A DNA stretch of 64,000 nucleotides from Hyphomicrobiaceae bacterium (GTDB lineage Bacteria; Pseudomonadota; Alphaproteobacteria; Rhizobiales; Devosiaceae): assembly GCA_020638095.1 (NCBI GenBank), contig JACKJF010000003.1, positions 1 through 64,000 of the forward strand. The letters run 5' to 3'. Below the pieces are notes generated by a model, which worked only from the letters and a program-made list of their open reading frames with translations, was not told the origin of the DNA and searched no databases. The position numbers were made by a program, and so were the translations under genes. Of the stretch, positions 43,416-52,997 are shown piece after piece (positions within the stretch are counted from its first letter, which is position 1; each line of letters begins with the position of its first letter).

Positions 43416-45038
43416 ATGGCATCAGCGCAGACATTGCCGGTATTCAGGGAAGCCGACTACGTCATCGTCGGCGGCGGTTCGGCCGGCTGCGTTCTGGCGG
43501 CAAGGCTGAGCGAGGATCCGGCGACTACCGTCATACTGCTCGAGGCGGGATCGCGGGACACCAGTCCCTACATCCACCTGCCCGTTACCTACTACAAGAC
43601 CACGGGACCAAAATTCGTCTGGGGCTATGAAACCGCCCCGCAAAAGGAGCAGGGCAACATCAAAACGCCCTTTACCCAGGCGCGGGTGCTTGGCGGCGGG
43701 AGTTCGGTCAACGCTCAGGTCTATATGCGCGGTCTGCCCAAGGACTATGACGACTGGCGCGACGAATTCGGCTGCTCGGGCTGGGGCTATGATGATGTTC
43801 TGCCGGACTTCGTCGCCTCCGAAGACAATAGCCGTCTGAGTGGTCCCCTGCATGGCAATGACGGGCCACTAAAGGTCTCGGATCAGGCCTATACCCATCC
43901 CCTGACCTATGCCTGGATCAAGGCCTGCCAGCAGGCGGGGCTACCCTACAATTCGGACTTCAACTCGGGCGATCCGGCCGGTTGCGGTCTTTATCAGGTC
44001 ACCAACCGTGCCGGCCGCCGCTCGAGCACCGCCAACTGTTACCTTCATCCGGTGGAGGGACGGCGCAATCTCGACGTTTTGACCGGTGTTCAGGCCAGGC
44101 GCATCACCATTGAAAATGGCCGCGCAACCGGCGTGGAGGTCTCGATCGGCGGTTCTGCGAAAAGAATTGCGGCCCGGCGAGACGTCATTGTCACGTCGGG
44201 GGCGATCGGCTCGCCCCGCCTTCTTCTGCAATCGGGAATTGGACCGGCGGACGACCTGAAAGCCGCCGGAATACCGGTTGTCCGGCACTCGCCGGAAGTG
44301 GGGCGCAACCTTCAGGATCACCTCGACGTCTTCATGATCTACGAGCTGACCGGCCCCCATAGCTATGACAAATACAAAAAGCCGCTCTGGCAGGCCTGGG
44401 CGGGGCTGCAGTTCGCCCTGTTCCGTTCCGGTCCGGTAACCTCGAACGTGGTCGAAGGTGGCGCCTTCTGGTGGGTCGACGAAACCGACCCCTACCCTGA
44501 TGTCCAGTTTCACTTTCTCGCGGGGGCCGGGGTCGAAGCGGGCATTGCCGATGTTCCCTCGGGGAACGGCTGCACACTCAACGCCTATCTCGTGCGGCCA
44601 AAATCGCGCGGCCGCGTCACGGTCACCAGTCCCGATCCGGACGCGCCGCCGCTGATCGATCCGAATTACCTTTCCGATCCCGCCGATCTCGACAGAACCA
44701 TGAAGAGCGTCCGTCTTGGCCGCCGCATCATGGCCCAGTCATCGCTGGCGCCCTTTCTGAAGCGCGAACATTTCCCCGGGGCAAATTGCGATTCGGATGA
44801 CGAGCTCGAAGCCTTTGTCCGGGCCCAGGCGCGCACCGGCTACCATCCGGCGGGGACCTGCCGCATGGGTCCGGATGCGCAGGCGGTCGTCGACACGCAA
44901 TTGCGTGTGAACGGCGTCGATGGTCTGAGGGTCGCCGACAACGCGATCATGCCGCGTTTGGTATCGGCAAATACCAATGCGACTGCCATACTCATTGCCG
45001 AGCGCGCGGCACGATTCATGAAGGGCAATCAGGCATGA
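43416..45038 (+). CDS. GMC family FAD-dependent oxidoreductase (copy 1)
   Basis: This 540-residue flavoenzyme has the ADP-binding [15 protein letters not shown] (GxGxxG) near residue 15, LGGGSSVNAQVYMRG, and the signature SGAIGSPRLLLQSGIGP. The active-site His is in GYHPAGTCRMG near residue 482, with the Asn of NTNATAI as partner (His/Asn pair as in choline oxidase/dehydrogenase). It oxidises a primary alcohol to an aldehyde. It overlaps the LacI gene by 4 bp (ATGA). The alcohol is unknown. Confidence 0.93.
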   Translation: MASAQTLPVFREADYVIVGGGSAGCVLAARLSEDPATTVILLEAGSRDTSPYIHLPVTYYKTTGPKFVWGYETAPQKEQGNIKTPFTQARVLGGGSSVNAQVYMRGLPKDYDDWRDEFGCSGWGYDDVLPDFVASEDNSRLSGPLHGNDGPLKVSDQAYTHPLTYAWIKACQQAGLPYNSDFNSGDPAGCGLYQVTNRAGRRSSTANCYLHPVEGRRNLDVLTGVQARRITIENGRATGVEVSIGGSAKRIAARRDVIVTSGAIGSPRLLLQSGIGPADDLKAAGIPVVRHSPEVGRNLQDHLDVFMIYELTGPHSYDKYKKPLWQAWAGLQFALFRSGPVTSNVVEGGAFWWVDETDPYPDVQFHFLAGAGVEAGIADVPSGNGCTLNAYLVRPKSRGRVTVTSPDPDAPPLIDPNYLSDPADLDRTMKSVRLGRRIMAQSSLAPFLKREHFPGANCDSDDELEAFVRAQARTGYHPAGTCRMGPDAQAVVDTQLRVNGVDGLRVADNAIMPRLVSANTNATAILIAERAARFMKGNQA

Positions 45039-46093
45039 GCATTCAGTCCACCCCGAAGAAGAGTTCCGCGGGCAGCGGCCGCGCCAGCATCGCGGACGTC
45101 GCCAGGATGGCCGGCTGCGCGCCGGTCACCGTGTCGCGGCGATTGAACGACCCGAAACTGGTCAGCCCCGAAGTGGTCAAGGCGATCGACGAAGCGATCG
45201 AGGCGCTGGGCTACGTGCGCAACGAGTCGGCACGGGCGCTCCGCTCCAACCGATCCCTGCTCGTCGGCGCCATTATCCCGACCCTCAGGCACTCGATTTA
45301 CGCGGAAATGCTCGAAGGCCTGCAGAACACGCTCGCGGAAAGCGGCTTTGCCCTCATTCACAACACCTCGGACTATGACCTCGATGAAGAGTTTACCCAG
45401 GCGCGCACGCTGATCGAACGCGGCGTGGACGCTCTCGTTCTGGTAGGCACGCGCCACCGCGCCAAGACCTTCGATCTGATCAAGGCCCGCAATGTGACGA
45501 GCGTTGTGACCTATGCCCTGCAATCGGATTTCGGCCTGACGAGCGTCGGGTTCGACAACAGGCGGGCCGCTGCCATGGCCGCCGACCGGCTGCTCGATCT
45601 GGGTCACACCCGATTTGCCATGATCGCCGGCCATACCTCCAACAACGACCGCGCCCGTGCCCGCGTCGAGGGCTTTGTTGAAGCCATCGCGGCCCGGGGA
45701 CTGAAGGCGGAAGATGTTCTGGTGGTCGAGGCGTCCTACCAGATCGGCGAAGGACGCGCGGCCATGGAGAAAATCCTCGCGCAAAAACCGGACGTGACGG
45801 CCATTCTCTGCGGCAGCGACATTCTGGCCATCGGCGCGCTCTACGAATGCCGCCGGCAGAATATCGAGGTTCCGCGCCGTCTTTCGATCGTGGGTTTCGA
45901 CAATCTCGAAATCGCGGCCTACACCGATCCGCCGCTCTCCACGCTCGACGTTCCAGCCTACGAAATGGGCTGCGAGGCGGCCAACTACATCATCAAGACG
46001 GAGCCCGGCAAACAGACCATCAAAAAGGTCGAACTGCACGTTCAGTTCATCGAACGGCAGACCACCGGCCCGGCGCCGGATCGACGGGTTTGA
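45035..46093 (+). CDS. LacI family transcriptional regulator of the catabolic island
   Basis: This 352-residue repressor has the N-terminal helix-turn-helix SIADVARMAGCAPVTVSRRLND (residues about 15-36) with the hinge helix EALGYVRNESARALRSNRS, and a periplasmic-binding-type effector domain (LLVGAIIPTLRHSIYAEMLEGLQNTLAE, GVDALVLVGTRHRAKTFD, GFDNLEIAAYTDPPLSTLDVP). The island's palindromic operators (34927, 50166, 50273) are its likely targets. The effector is probably the imported sugar or a derivative. Confidence 0.92.
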   Translation: MSIQSTPKKSSAGSGRASIADVARMAGCAPVTVSRRLNDPKLVSPEVVKAIDEAIEALGYVRNESARALRSNRSLLVGAIIPTLRHSIYAEMLEGLQNTLAESGFALIHNTSDYDLDEEFTQARTLIERGVDALVLVGTRHRAKTFDLIKARNVTSVVTYALQSDFGLTSVGFDNRRAAAMAADRLLDLGHTRFAMIAGHTSNNDRARARVEGFVEAIAARGLKAEDVLVVEASYQIGEGRAAMEKILAQKPDVTAILCGSDILAIGALYECRRQNIEVPRRLSIVGFDNLEIAAYTDPPLSTLDVPAYEMGCEAANYIIKTEPGKQTIKKVELHVQFIERQTTGPAPDRRV

Positions 46094-46094
46094 C

Positions 46095-46880
46095 ATGTCT
46101 GGCAATGCCGAGCAGCTGGTTGAAGTTGACCGTCCAGCCGCCGGCGTGGCCCGCCTCACGCTCAACCGGCCGGAAAAGCGCAATGCCCTGTCGCGCGCGC
46201 TGATCGGCCAACTCGCCGGCGCGTTGGCCGACATGGAGCGGGATCGTACGGTTGCCTGCGTTGTGCTGACGGGAAAGGGAAAGGCGTTTTCCGCCGGCGC
46301 GGATCTTGGCGAATTCCGGGACGCCGGCGCCGACGCCTATCTCGACCCCAAAAGGCTTTCGGACTGGCAGATGATCGACCGGTTTGCCAAGCCTCTGATC
46401 GCCGCGATCAATGGTTTCGCGATCGGCGGCGGTCTGGAACTCGCGCTGTTGTGCGACATTCTCGTTGCCGCCGACACTGCGGTCTTCGGCACGCCCGAAA
46501 TCAACGTCGCGTCATTTCCAGGCGATGGCGGCACCCAGCGATTGCCGCGTATCGTCGGACGGTCTTTCGCCATGCAGATGATCCTGACAGGAACCCTGGT
46601 CGACGCTGCCGAAGCCCTGCGGCGGGGTCTGGTCAGCGAGGTCGTGCCGCTGCCCGCGCTTGACGCGCGAAGCCTCGAACTTGCCGTGCAGATCTCGGCA
46701 AAATCCGCTGCCATCACGCCGCACGCCAAGCGCGCCGTCCGGTTGGCCGCTGAATTGCCGCTGGCGGTGGGGCTCATGGAGGAACGCCGGCTGGTTGCGG
46801 CCGCGTTTGGTGCCAGGGACCGGGCTGAGGGCCTTGCCGCCTTTTTCGAAAAGCGGCCACCGCAATATTCAGGGGAGTGA
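46095..46880 (+). CDS. Enoyl-CoA hydratase/isomerase family protein
   Basis: This 261-residue crotonase-superfamily enzyme has LNRPEKRNALSRALIGQL, the oxyanion-hole GKGKAFSAGADLGEF near residues 58-72, and the second-site AINGFAIGGGLELALLCDILVAA near 105-127. The general-base position (ASFPGDGGTQRLPRIVG) matches hydratases less well than usual, so an isomerase or lyase role is possible. It works on CoA thioesters, so it belongs downstream of the CoA-transferase. Confidence 0.9.
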   Translation: MSGNAEQLVEVDRPAAGVARLTLNRPEKRNALSRALIGQLAGALADMERDRTVACVVLTGKGKAFSAGADLGEFRDAGADAYLDPKRLSDWQMIDRFAKPLIAAINGFAIGGGLELALLCDILVAADTAVFGTPEINVASFPGDGGTQRLPRIVGRSFAMQMILTGTLVDAAEALRRGLVSEVVPLPALDARSLELAVQISAKSAAITPHAKRAVRLAAELPLAVGLMEERRLVAAAFGARDRAEGLAAFFEKRPPQYSGE

Positions 46881-46886
46881 GGCGAA

Positions 46887-48461
46887 ATGAGCGGCTGGGA
46901 CTACATCATTGTCGGAGCCGGGTCGGCCGGCTGCGTTCTCGCCAACCGCCTCTCCGAAGACCCGAACGTTTCGGTGCTTCTGCTTGAGGCGGGCGGGCGC
47001 GACATCAACCCGATGATTCATATTCCCGGCGGCATCGGCAAGCTGTTCGGAGCCGGCGTCAACTGGCGCTTCTACACCGTGCCGCAGAAGCATCTCGACA
47101 ACCGCCGGGTCTGGTACCCGCAAGGCAGAACCCTTGGTGGTTCGAGTTCGATCAACGCCATGATCTACATCCGTTGCCAGGCCGAGGACTATGACAATTG
47201 GGCGGCGCTCGGAAACCCCGGTTGGGCCTACGAAGACGTGCTCCCCTATTTCGTCAAGGCGGAAGACAACAACCGGCTAGCCGGCCGGTATCACGGCCAT
47301 GGCGGCCCGCTCTGGGTCTCCGATCAGGTCGGACCGCATGTTCTGACCCGCGCCTTCGTCAAGGCGGTGCAGCAATATGGCCTGCCCTACAATCCCGACT
47401 TCAATGGCGAGACCATGTATGGCGCGGGTCTTTACCAGGTGACCTGTCGCGACGGGCGCCGCCGCTCGACCGCGGTCTCCTATCTTCATCCGGTCGAACG
47501 AAGGCCAAACCTCAAGGTCAGGACCCGAGCCCGCGTCGCGCGCATCGAGACCGAGGCGGGCCGGGCGGTTGGCGTGCGGCTGATGGACGGCGGTGAGGTT
47601 TTGCGCGCTTCGCGCGAAGTCATCCTCTCGAGCGGCGCGATCAATTCTCCACGCCTGCTGATGCTTTCGGGCATCGGCCCGGCCAACGAACTCAGGCAAT
47701 TGGGCATCGACCCGGTCGCCGACCTGCCGGGGGTTGGCGCCAATCTCCAGGATCACCTTTGCACCAACGTGCACGTCAACCTGAGGGAACCGATCAGCTA
47801 TGACGGCCAGGACCGGGTACCCTGGTCGATCCCGCACGGCGTTCAGTGGCTCCTTTACAGATCCGGTCCAGCCGCCAGCGTTATCGTTGAAGGCGGTGGC
47901 TTCTTCCAGACAGAGGAAGCGACGCGGCCCGATCTGCAAATCCACGTCGCGCCGGCATTGGTGGTCAGGGGCGGGCAGACCAAGGTCAAGGGTCCGGGAT
48001 TCACGGTCAATTCGACATTCCTCAGGCCGAAAAGCAAAGGTTCGATCCGGCTGAAATCATCCGATCCGCGAGACGAACCACTGGTTGATCCGAACTATCT
48101 TGGCGAAGCCGAAGATCGCGCAATGGCAATCAAATCGGTCCGGATCATCCGCGAGGTACTCGGACAATCGGCGATTTCAGAGTTTATCGCGAGCGAGCGC
48201 CTGCCCGGGCCCGCCGCTCGGTCGGATGAGGAGATCATGGCCTATGTCCGGCAATATGCCTGTTGCGACTATCACCCGGTCGGCACCTGCAAGATGGGGG
48301 TCGACGAAATGGCGGTGGTCGACCCGCAATTGCGGGTCCGCGGGGTCGAGGGATTGCGGGTGATCGATTCCTCGATCATGCCGGTCCTGACGAGCGGCAA
48401 CACCAACGCGCCAACGATCATGATCGGCGAAAAAGGTGCCGATCTTCTCAAAAGCGCCTGA
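46887..48461 (+). CDS. GMC family FAD-dependent oxidoreductase (copy 2, choline-dehydrogenase-like)
   Basis: This 524-residue paralog of the enzyme at 43416 has [29 protein letters not shown] and [17 protein letters not shown]. The catalytic region is [12 protein letters not shown] with Asn in [15 protein letters not shown]. It keeps the full alcohol-oxidation machinery. It is the last gene of the plus arm and converges on an SDR gene with only 5 bp between stops. Two GMC enzymes suggest two alcohol oxidations or two related substrates. Confidence 0.93.
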   Translation: MSGWDYIIVGAGSAGCVLANRLSEDPNVSVLLLEAGGRDINPMIHIPGGIGKLFGAGVNWRFYTVPQKHLDNRRVWYPQGRTLGGSSSINAMIYIRCQAEDYDNWAALGNPGWAYEDVLPYFVKAEDNNRLAGRYHGHGGPLWVSDQVGPHVLTRAFVKAVQQYGLPYNPDFNGETMYGAGLYQVTCRDGRRRSTAVSYLHPVERRPNLKVRTRARVARIETEAGRAVGVRLMDGGEVLRASREVILSSGAINSPRLLMLSGIGPANELRQLGIDPVADLPGVGANLQDHLCTNVHVNLREPISYDGQDRVPWSIPHGVQWLLYRSGPAASVIVEGGGFFQTEEATRPDLQIHVAPALVVRGGQTKVKGPGFTVNSTFLRPKSKGSIRLKSSDPRDEPLVDPNYLGEAEDRAMAIKSVRIIREVLGQSAISEFIASERLPGPAARSDEEIMAYVRQYACCDYHPVGTCKMGVDEMAVVDPQLRVRGVEGLRVIDSSIMPVLTSGNTNAPTIMIGEKGADLLKSA

Positions 48462-48466
48462 GCCCC

Positions 48467-49153
48467 CTACCAGGGCATGTCGGCGCCCATGTTGTCGACA
48501 TAGCGGCCATTGTCGGCTGGCTGTATCGCGTCGATGACGCGGCACACGCGCTCCGCATTTTCTTCCGCCGTGTCCGGCGCATCGCTGCCGCCCATCTGCG
48601 TGCGCGTCCAGCCCGGATGAATGAGAAGTATGGTGATGCCGTCTGCGTGCCAGTTGAGTGCCATGCCGCGCATCAGGCTGTTCACCGCCGCCTTGGACGA
48701 ACAATAGTCGTAGGCGGTGCCGGGATGTCTGGAAACCGAGCCCCAGTCGCTCGAAATGGTCACGAGTTTTGCCGCGCCCGATTTGACCAGATTGGGCCTG
48801 AGGGCAAAGGAAATCCGGGCCGGACCGAGCGTGTTGACCGCCAGCGTCCGCTCCCAGTCGGCAAAGACCACCTCTTCGGGCACGCTCCATTTGCGAAAAT
48901 GCACCCCGGCATTGTTGATAAGCATGTCGACAGAATTGCCCTTCAGCCTGTCCTTGAACGCGGCAACCGATGAATCGCTCGTCACGTCGAGCGGCCAGGC
49001 GGAAACGTTGTCGTGCTTGCGGGCGAGGTCGGCAACTTCACCGGTTTGCGGCGAGAGGCATCCCGCAATCACCTCATGCATTTCGGCCGCATAGCGTTCG
49101 GCAAGGGCCAGTCCGAGCCCGCGATCGGCACCTGTCACGACGATCCTTTTCAT
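48467..49153 (-). CDS. SDR family oxidoreductase
   Basis: This 228-residue short-chain dehydrogenase has VTGADRGLGLAL (TGxxxGxG), NNAG near 83, catalytic Ser in TISSDWGSV and YDYCSSKAA (Tyr-x-x-x-Lys). It is shorter than typical FabG-like SDRs at the N-terminal helix. The ATG at 49153 sits 1 bp from the end of the Gfo/Idh gene, so they form a two-gene unit. The substrate is unknown. Confidence 0.88.
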   Translation of the reverse strand: MKRIVVTGADRGLGLALAERYAAEMHEVIAGCLSPQTGEVADLARKHDNVSAWPLDVTSDSSVAAFKDRLKGNSVDMLINNAGVHFRKWSVPEEVVFADWERTLAVNTLGPARISFALRPNLVKSGAAKLVTISSDWGSVSRHPGTAYDYCSSKAAVNSLMRGMALNWHADGITILLIHPGWTRTQMGGSDAPDTAEENAERVCRVIDAIQPADNGRYVDNMGADMPW

Positions 49154-49154
49154 G

Positions 49155-50147
49155 TCACACGTTCCCTGGCTGGTGTTGGATGGGCCGTCCCGCAGCCGCG
49201 TAGACCGCATCGATGGCGCGCATGTTGGCGACCGGGTCATCGCCTTCGGTCGGCAATGATGTGTCCGACGAAAGCGCGGCAATCACCGCGTCGAGCTGAT
49301 GATCGAACGTCGTGTCGCCGGCAATCGTCTGTTCGTGCCGGACGCCCCCGATGTCCGTGACAATCGAGTGACCCCTGTGGGGCAGAATGGGGTTGATGAT
49401 TTCAAGCCGGCCCAGTTCACCGAGAACGATGAGGCGGGCATGCATGTCCCATCCAGGCGTCATCCGGCATTCGATCCGGGCCGCAACTCCGGAGGGGAAG
49501 ACGCAATCTGCCTGCATCTCGAGATCGATCCCGCCGTCGGTCCAGTCCGCCTCGGCCGAAACGATCCGGGGCTCTTCGTCAACAAGCCGCCGGATCCAGT
49601 GAAGGGTGTAGCAGCCATAATCCATCATCACCCCGCCGCCGAGCGCCGGCAGGTAGCGGAACTCACCGCCGGTGCGTGGCATCGTATGATTGAAAACGGA
49701 CTCGATCCGGATGACCCTTCCCAAGGCTCCGGACTGCACGAGTTTCCGGGCACGTTGGAAGACGGGGTGATAGAAGTAATGAAAGGCCTCGATGATGCGG
49801 CGCCCATTGCGCGCTGCCGCCGCGTTCATGGCCTGGGCTTCGTCAGCATTGAGGGCGAAAGGCTTTTCGCAAAGGACATGCTTGCCTGCATCGAGCGTCT
49901 TGACCGCGAACGCAAAGTGCATCGCCGGCGGCAGCGCGATGTAGACGAGGTCGATGTCGGGATCGGCGATCAGAGCCTCGTAGCTGTCGTAATACGTTGA
50001 AAATCCATGCTCAGCCGCAAAGTCCGCCGCGACGCCTTTCCGCCGCGCCGCAATGGCTTGCAGCACGGTGTCGGTGCGCCGCGCTGCAGGCTCGACGATC
50101 GCCATTTGCGTAACTCGCGCTGCCCCGAGGGCGCCGATGCGCAACAT
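49155..50147 (-). CDS. Gfo/Idh/MocA family oxidoreductase
   Basis: This 330-residue NAD(P)-dependent sugar/polyol dehydrogenase has an N-terminal Rossmann start (LRIGALGAARVTQMAIVEPA), the LVYIALPPAMHFAFAVKTLDAGKHVLCEKPFALN segment (Glu-Lys-Pro with catalytic Lys) and the MMDYGCYTLHWIRRLV helix with the expected His. It probably oxidises a cyclic polyol or sugar. It begins the minus arm at the second divergent promoter. Confidence 0.9.
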   Translation of the reverse strand: MLRIGALGAARVTQMAIVEPAARRTDTVLQAIAARRKGVAADFAAEHGFSTYYDSYEALIADPDIDLVYIALPPAMHFAFAVKTLDAGKHVLCEKPFALNADEAQAMNAAAARNGRRIIEAFHYFYHPVFQRARKLVQSGALGRVIRIESVFNHTMPRTGGEFRYLPALGGGVMMDYGCYTLHWIRRLVDEEPRIVSAEADWTDGGIDLEMQADCVFPSGVAARIECRMTPGWDMHARLIVLGELGRLEIINPILPHRGHSIVTDIGGVRHEQTIAGDTTFDHQLDAVIAALSSDTSLPTEGDDPVANMRAIDAVYAAAGRPIQHQPGNV

Positions 50148-50165
50148 GTCTCCTCCGATATCTCA

Positions 50166-50181
50166 CTGAAATCGATATCAT
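50166..50181. promoter_or_regulatory. LacI operator site 3 (upstream of Gfo/Idh gene)
   Basis: CTGAAATCGATATCAT matches the consensus ATGAAATCGATTTCAT at 14 of 16 positions and lies 18 bp upstream of the Gfo/Idh start codon. Confidence 0.6.
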
Positions 50182-50272
50182 ACGTTTCTAGGAAGAAACA
50201 GCAAAAATTCCCCAGACATCTGGAATTTTCGTGCCGCAACAGCTTTCATATTGACATGTCCATGAAATTTTG

Positions 50273-50288
50273 ATGGAAAGGATTTCAT
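50273..50288. promoter_or_regulatory. LacI operator site 4 (upstream of system B ABC genes)
   Basis: ATGGAAAGGATTTCAT matches the consensus at 13 of 16 positions. A TTGACA box at 50251-50256 precedes it, reproducing the layout at 34909-34944. Confidence 0.6.
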
Positions 50289-50387
50289 AAAGGGAGGAAG
50301 AGAAGTGCCGTGCATTGAAGACCCCATTTCAGGGTGGCCCCACGATAATCGTTCCGGCCTTCGCAGGCAGGATTGCGGGGCGTCGGT

Positions 50388-51926
50388 GTGATTGCGGCAG
50401 TTGCACATCCGGGCAAAGCAGACGCACCGCTCGTGCGCATTGAAGGGCTGACCAAGCAGTATGGCCTGGCAACGGTCCTCAATGGCGTCAGCTTCTATAT
50501 CGAACCGGGCGAAGTGCATGCGCTGGTCGGCGAAAACGGCGCCGGCAAGTCGACCCTTGCCCGATGTCTCGCCGGGTTTGCCGTGCCAAGTGGCGGCCGG
50601 ATTTTCGTAAGCGGGAGCGAGGTTCAGGACTTTTCCGTGGAAATGTCCGAGCGGCTCGGCATCGTTCTCATCCATCAGGAACTCGCGCTGGCCGAACATC
50701 TTTCTGTTGCTGCCAACATGTTTCTCGGCCACGAGCTGAAGAAGGGCTTCATGCTCGACCGGGCGGCGATGAATGCGGCCGCCACGGACATGCTGGCCCG
50801 GCTCGGCTGCAGCATCGACGTTTCGCGAACGGTTGCCGACCTACCGGTTTCGGATCGCCAGATGATCGAAATCGGCAAGGCGCTTCTGCGCAACGCCCGC
50901 CTCATCATCATGGACGAGCCGACGGCGGTGCTGACGCCCAGAGAGACCGACCAGTTGTTCGCGCAGATCGAGCGGCTGCGCAGCCAGGGCGTGTCGGTGA
51001 TTTACGTTTCGCACAAGCTGGATGAAGTGAAGCGCATTTCGGACCGGGTCACCGTGTTGCGGGACGGGTTCTATCAGGGGACCTGGCCAACCTCGGAACT
51101 GACCGCGCACGAAATTGCCAACCTGATGGTCGGGCGGGAGCTCGAGCAGATCTATCCGCCGAAATCGGCAATCGAAAACCGCGTCGAAATCCTGTCGGTC
51201 GACGGCTTTTCCGGCGACACCTCCCGCGCACCCGCAAGTTTCCAGGTCCGTGCCGGCGAGATTCTGGGCGTTGCGGGTCTTGTCGGTTCAGGCCGCACGG
51301 AACTCTTTGAATCAATCGTCGGTCTTCGGCCGTCCAAGGGCGGCAAGCTCAGCCTTCAGGGCCGGCCGTTCGCACCTGAGTCCTATCGGGACGCGCTCGC
51401 GGCCGGGGTGGTCTACATTACCGAAGACCGGAAAGGCCGGGGTCTGCTGCTCGAAGAATCCATTCCCCTCAACGTCGCGATGATCGGGCAGATTCTTGAA
51501 AACCGGCGCCTGGTCGACCTTGGCGAAGAGCGCAAGGCCAACGACTGGGCGGTTGCCCAGTTCCAGATTGACGCGCCGTTTCCAGGCGTTCGCGTCGGCC
51601 GGCTTTCCGGCGGCAACCAGCAGAAAGTGCTGCTGGCGAAGTCGCTCCTCAAAGTGCCATTGCTTATTCTGGTCGACGAACCGACCCGCGGCATCGATGT
51701 GGGCACGCGGGCGCAGATCTACCGGATGCTTCGCGACCTCGCCAACGAGGGCAAGGCGGTTGTGATCATCTCCTCCGACCTTCAGGAAATCATCGGGCTG
51801 AGCGACCGGGTGCTCGTGCTGCAGAACAACCGTCTCGCCGGCACCCTTGAAGAAAAAGACATCAGCGAAAGCGCCATCGTTCAGCTCGCAACCGGAGTTG
51901 GCGCAGCAACGGACCAAAGGCAATGA
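50388..51926 (+). CDS. Sugar ABC transporter ATP-binding protein, RbsA/MglA type (system B)
   Basis: This protein of about 512 residues has two ATPase domains. The first has GENGAGKST and LPVSDRQMIEIGKALL with LIIMDEPTAVLT; the second has GLVGSGRTELFESI and LSGGNQQKVLLAKSLL with LILVDEPTRGIDVGTRAQ. The start is GTG at 50388 (preceded by GCGGGG) or TTG at 50373; there is no ATG at the 5' end. It is a second, distinct CUT2 importer, coupled to its permease by a 4-bp ATGA overlap. Confidence 0.93.
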   Translation: MIAAVAHPGKADAPLVRIEGLTKQYGLATVLNGVSFYIEPGEVHALVGENGAGKSTLARCLAGFAVPSGGRIFVSGSEVQDFSVEMSERLGIVLIHQELALAEHLSVAANMFLGHELKKGFMLDRAAMNAAATDMLARLGCSIDVSRTVADLPVSDRQMIEIGKALLRNARLIIMDEPTAVLTPRETDQLFAQIERLRSQGVSVIYVSHKLDEVKRISDRVTVLRDGFYQGTWPTSELTAHEIANLMVGRELEQIYPPKSAIENRVEILSVDGFSGDTSRAPASFQVRAGEILGVAGLVGSGRTELFESIVGLRPSKGGKLSLQGRPFAPESYRDALAAGVVYITEDRKGRGLLLEESIPLNVAMIGQILENRRLVDLGEERKANDWAVAQFQIDAPFPGVRVGRLSGGNQQKVLLAKSLLKVPLLILVDEPTRGIDVGTRAQIYRMLRDLANEGKAVVIISSDLQEIIGLSDRVLVLQNNRLAGTLEEKDISESAIVQLATGVGAATDQRQ

Positions 51927-52948
51927 CAGAACAGACTTCGAGCGCCACCGCACAGACGGCGCCGGCCCCCGCCCAGACCGCTGGAATTTGGCAAAGGCTG
52001 AACCTTGGCGCGGCCGGCCCGTTGATTGCCCTCATCTTCCTGCTGGTCCTGGGTGCGATCCTCAATCCGACCTTCGTGTCGCTCGAAAACCTCGAGAACG
52101 TCCTCGCCCGCTCGGCCTTCATCGGCATCATCGCAATCGGTGCGACCTTCGTCATTACCGCGGGCGGCATCGACCTCTCCGTTGGTTCGATGGCCGCCTT
52201 TTCGGCGGCAACGATGATCGTCGTCATCAATTTCCTGACGCCGATCATTCCCTCGGTCCCCCTTGTGATTGCGCTCGGTGTTCTGGCCGGGTTTGTAGCA
52301 ACGACCCTGACCGGCGCGATCAACGGCGCGGCGATCACCCTCGGGCGCATCGAGCCGTTCATCGTCACCCTCGGCATGATGGGTATTCTCAGGTCGCTGG
52401 TGACCTGGTTCGCCAATGGCGGTGCGCTGACCCTCGATTTCGGTGCCCGCGACGTCTACCGGCCGGTCTATTTCGACGGCATCGCCGGCATCGGCTGGCC
52501 AGTGATCGTGTTCCTTGGCATGGCGGTTCTGGGCGAATTCGTCCTGCGCTTCACCGTCTTCGGGCGGCATGTCGCCGCCGTCGGCTCGAATGAAGAAGTG
52601 TCACGCTATTCGGCGGTCAAGGTCGCGCGCATTCGCTTCCTGACCTATGTGTTGCAGGCCTTCTGCGTTGCCGTCGCAATCTTCCTTTACGTGCCGCGGC
52701 TCGGATCGGCGACACCGGCAACCGGCATTCTCTGGGAGCTGGAGGCCATCGCCGGCGTCATCATCGGCGGCACGCTGCTCAAAGGGGGCCGGGGCCGGGT
52801 CTGGGGCACCGTCGTCGGTGTGCTGATCCTCAGCCTGATCAACAATCTTCTGAACATCACAGACATCGTCAGTCCTTACTTGAACGGGGCGATGCAGGGC
52901 GCGGTCGTGATCATCGCCGTGCTCCTTCAAAGGCCGGGCCGGCGATAG
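51923..52948 (+). CDS. Sugar ABC transporter permease, RbsC type (system B)
   Basis: This 341-residue CUT2 permease has FVITAGGIDLSVGSMAAFSA, INGAAITLGRIEPFIVTLGMMGILRSLV and VAAVGSNEEVSRYSAVKVAR, and closes with GGRGRVWGTVVGVLILSLINNLLNI. Membrane helices span the whole length after a short Ala/Thr/Gln-rich N-terminus. It is transcribed between the ATPase and the binding-protein gene. Confidence 0.93.
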   Translation: MTEQTSSATAQTAPAPAQTAGIWQRLNLGAAGPLIALIFLLVLGAILNPTFVSLENLENVLARSAFIGIIAIGATFVITAGGIDLSVGSMAAFSAATMIVVINFLTPIIPSVPLVIALGVLAGFVATTLTGAINGAAITLGRIEPFIVTLGMMGILRSLVTWFANGGALTLDFGARDVYRPVYFDGIAGIGWPVIVFLGMAVLGEFVLRFTVFGRHVAAVGSNEEVSRYSAVKVARIRFLTYVLQAFCVAVAIFLYVPRLGSATPATGILWELEAIAGVIIGGTLLKGGRGRVWGTVVGVLILSLINNLLNITDIVSPYLNGAMQGAVVIIAVLLQRPGRR

Positions 52949-52997
52949 CCGGCGCGGACAGAACTACGAGATGATCGCTTTCTTGGAGGAACTCAAC

